Source: CAYFJO01 sp964343305 (GTDB lineage: Bacteria; Planctomycetota; Planctomycetia; Pirellulales; Pirellulaceae). Taken from it: a stretch of DNA of 6,594 nt. The stretch covers positions 1 through 6,594 of the forward strand of contig CAYFJO010000557.1 of NCBI GenBank assembly GCA_964343305.1, read 5' to 3'. The first letter of the stretch is position 1. Every line of letters starts with the position of its first letter. Of this stretch, positions 6,185-6,594 are shown in pieces. The notes under the pieces are model-generated. The model made no database searches and was not told where the DNA came from. It saw only the letters and a list, made by a program, of their open reading frames with translations. A program made the position numbers and the translations under genes.

Positions 6185-6594
6185 ATGAATCATGTACGGC
6201 CATTAACTTTGCTGCTTGTTGTCTTTTTCACTGGACTGATTTCTCATGCGTCCGACTTGCTGCCAGGTCAGGGCGACACGAGATCCATTAAGTTTGTCGT
6301 CCCGTTCGATACGGCGTTGAAGCAAGCGAAAGAGCAGAAGCGTCTGCTTTTTCTGAAGCCGATTTATGGCGGCGTCGATCAACTTGGGGCGCGGGACTAT
6401 CGATGCGGAAGTTGGTGACCGGCTGGTGATGCGTTGCGAGCCGTGTCGTTCGTCCAGGAACCTTTGATGGGTGTGTTGAATCGACGATTCGTGTTTTGTT
6501 TTTACAACGCGTTCTCCAGCAACGGTGCTGACGCGGCTGCGAACAAGTTTTTCAAAGAACACGGCGGAAGAGGGTACGGCGCGATCTTCACACC
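6185..6594 (+). CDS. Exported thioredoxin-like selenoprotein, CxxxU (partial at right edge)
   Basis: From ATG 6185 the frame gives 136 residues to the window edge if TGA 6416-6418 is Sec78. Residues 1-23 are a signal peptide (LTLLLVVFFTGLISHAS). Then come FDTALKQAKEQKRLLFLKP, the helix-strand typical of thioredoxin_7 proteins, and YRC74-GSW-U78-PAGDALR. The W-U pair occupies the place of W-C in WCGPC; the second position (81) is Gly, so the nearest resolving thiol is C74, giving CxxxU. After the TGA the same frame continues with AVSFVQEPLMGVLNRRFVFCFYNAF, a good match in style to thioredoxin_7 proteins (compare DEQVVRRxxxxxxLLDEFVCVRL in the Trx7/PDZ protein). No further stop before 6594. The start gives the signal peptide directly; a frame-matching GTG/ATG upstream at 6140 overlaps the hydrolase and is unlikely. 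SD is weak (GAGAA). Function: periplasmic redox, substrate unknown; no family name recognised. Confidence 0.75.
6431..6453 (+). promoter_or_regulatory. Candidate bacterial SECIS hairpin for the CxxxU protein
   Basis: Upper stem GCGA (6436-6439) pairs with TCGT (6446-6449), including one G-U pair, around loop GCCGUG; after a small internal loop, GCG (6431-6433) pairs with CGT (6451-6453). The loop starts 21 nt after the UGA and begins with G. The stem is weaker than at the other two genes, so this is the least certain of the three. Confidence 0.5.

Noticed and set aside
729..6594. Reassigned genetic code (TGA read as Trp or Gly)
   Set aside because: TGA ends the UxxU gene at 1947-1949 and the hydrolase at 6141-6143, each shortly before a new gene with its own signal peptide. 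Tryptophan is encoded by TGG throughout, and the TGA positions correspond to Cys, not Trp or Gly.

Overview
The window looks like a scaffold from a planctomycete (Pirellulales-like, order uncertain). The reasons are that five gene products are recognisably exported or exported-type enzymes, four with a visible N-terminal signal peptide; the TlpA, Trx7-type and PDZ architectures are ones I associate with that phylum; there is a GGTCCGC..GCGGACC REP-like pair and an AT-rich inverted repeat between genes. A run of exactly 100 Ns marks an assembly gap, so this is probably a draft or metagenome-derived scaffold. The assignment is inference from style, not from a marker gene.

Layout. (a) 1-517, minus: N-terminal part of a secreted microsomal-type epoxide hydrolase, running off the left edge. 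(b) 729-1949, plus: TlpA-like thioredoxin-fold protein interrupted by two in-frame TGA codons. (c) 1977-2888, plus: secreted glycerophosphodiester phosphodiesterase. (d) 2889-3267: non-coding stretch with an AT-rich inverted repeat, a possible gene remnant and a REP-like pair. (e) 3268-4548, minus: thioredoxin/heme-motif/double-PDZ protein interrupted by one in-frame TGA. (f) 4683-4782: N gap. (g) 4783-6143, plus: alpha/beta hydrolase of the S33/TAP type, 5' end lost in the gap. (h) 6185 to right edge, plus: thioredoxin-like protein interrupted by one in-frame TGA.

The main result is that three separate genes (b, e, h) each look broken by TGA, but in every case the same reading frame continues with good homology-like sequence after the TGA, and the TGA sits exactly where a thioredoxin-fold protein has a redox cysteine. 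The motifs read UxxU in (b), CxxUxxC in (e) and CxxxU (WU at the usual WC position) in (h). Each is followed at 21-25 nt by a hairpin with G in the first two bases of its apical loop, as expected of a bacterial SECIS. TGA is also used as an ordinary stop here (after b and after g), so a reassigned code is unlikely. I therefore annotate all three as exported selenoproteins, forming an unusually dense selenocysteine neighbourhood with three different active-site geometries. An ordinary gene caller would split or truncate all three.

The selenocysteine machinery (selA, selB, selC, selD) is not in this window. The other genes are secreted hydrolases; nothing in the sequence ties them mechanistically to the redox proteins beyond tandem placement (b-c and g-h).
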